This document shows, piece by piece, positions 33,564-33,657 of a stretch of DNA of 33,657 nucleotides. Numbering within the stretch: the first letter of the stretch is position 1; each line of letters opens with the position of its first letter. This DNA comes from Alkalinema sp. CACIAM 70d. GTDB lineage: Bacteria; Cyanobacteriota; Cyanobacteriia; Leptolyngbyales; Leptolyngbyaceae. The DNA lies in assembly GCA_002148405.1 (NCBI GenBank), contig MUGG01000023.1, forward strand, positions 1 through 33,657, written 5' to 3'. The translations under genes were made by a program, and so were the position numbers. The notes under the pieces are model-generated. The model was not told where the DNA came from. It searched no databases and was given only the letters and a program-made list of their open reading frames with translations.

Positions 33564-33657
33564 ATTGTTACATCTTTCCTTTTGGGGTCTATCAAGTTTT
33601 CAAGCTCTATTTTCTAATCAAGAGGAATACGCTTGCTACCTCACCAGTTTTCTGAGC

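Overview
The window looks like cyanobacterial chromosome. The HIP1 octamer GCGATCGC recurs through most of it. A PerR-type regulator lies divergent from a type II peroxiredoxin, and there are also a DDOR-like flavoprotein, DUF29 and several Uma2 proteins, a cyanobacterial-type N-acylglucosamine 2-epimerase, and an SLH protein. No rRNA, tRNA or CRISPR array was seen. Species cannot be assigned by reading alone.

Layout. 0-1.9 kb: two tandem Uma2 genes (the first only a 3' end), a GNAT acetyltransferase and a cupin. 2.3-6.2 kb: a secreted metallophosphoesterase behind a possible Pho box, then a redox block (thioredoxin-reductase-like flavoprotein, peroxiredoxin, divergent PerR) with a possible PerR operator. 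6.2-12.4 kb: an AEC transporter followed by a signalling cluster of hybrid histidine kinase, GAF-adenylate cyclase and single-domain response regulator. 12.4-16.4 kb: a hypothetical gene, a DUF6883/DUF4926 pair whose upstream gene is damaged next to an IS4-like transposase remnant, and a papain-like protease with a long Glu/Tyr repeat tail. 16.4-25.9 kb: an SLH protein, the epimerase, a DUF433/DUF5615 toxin-antitoxin-like pair, two related P-loop STAND-like ATPases, DUF29, metF and two more Uma2 genes. 26.2-27.5 kb: an IS3-family insertion sequence.

27.6-33.6 kb is the most unusual part. Three tightly packed minus-strand genes form one operon in A/T-richer DNA with a single HIP1 site: a 338-aa protein of unknown family, a CHAT protease fused to a formylglycine-generating-enzyme-like (C-type-lectin-fold) domain without the usual catalytic cysteines, and a KAP-type P-loop NTPase with TPR-like repeats whose last ~50 residues look like a bacterial topoisomerase I C-terminal repeat. 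An attC-like paired-arm element sits just 3' of the last gene. The architecture suggests an NTPase-regulated protease system, perhaps defence or programmed cell death, possibly sensing DNA. That is inference: the domains are readable from sequence but the function is not. The operon may continue beyond the right edge.
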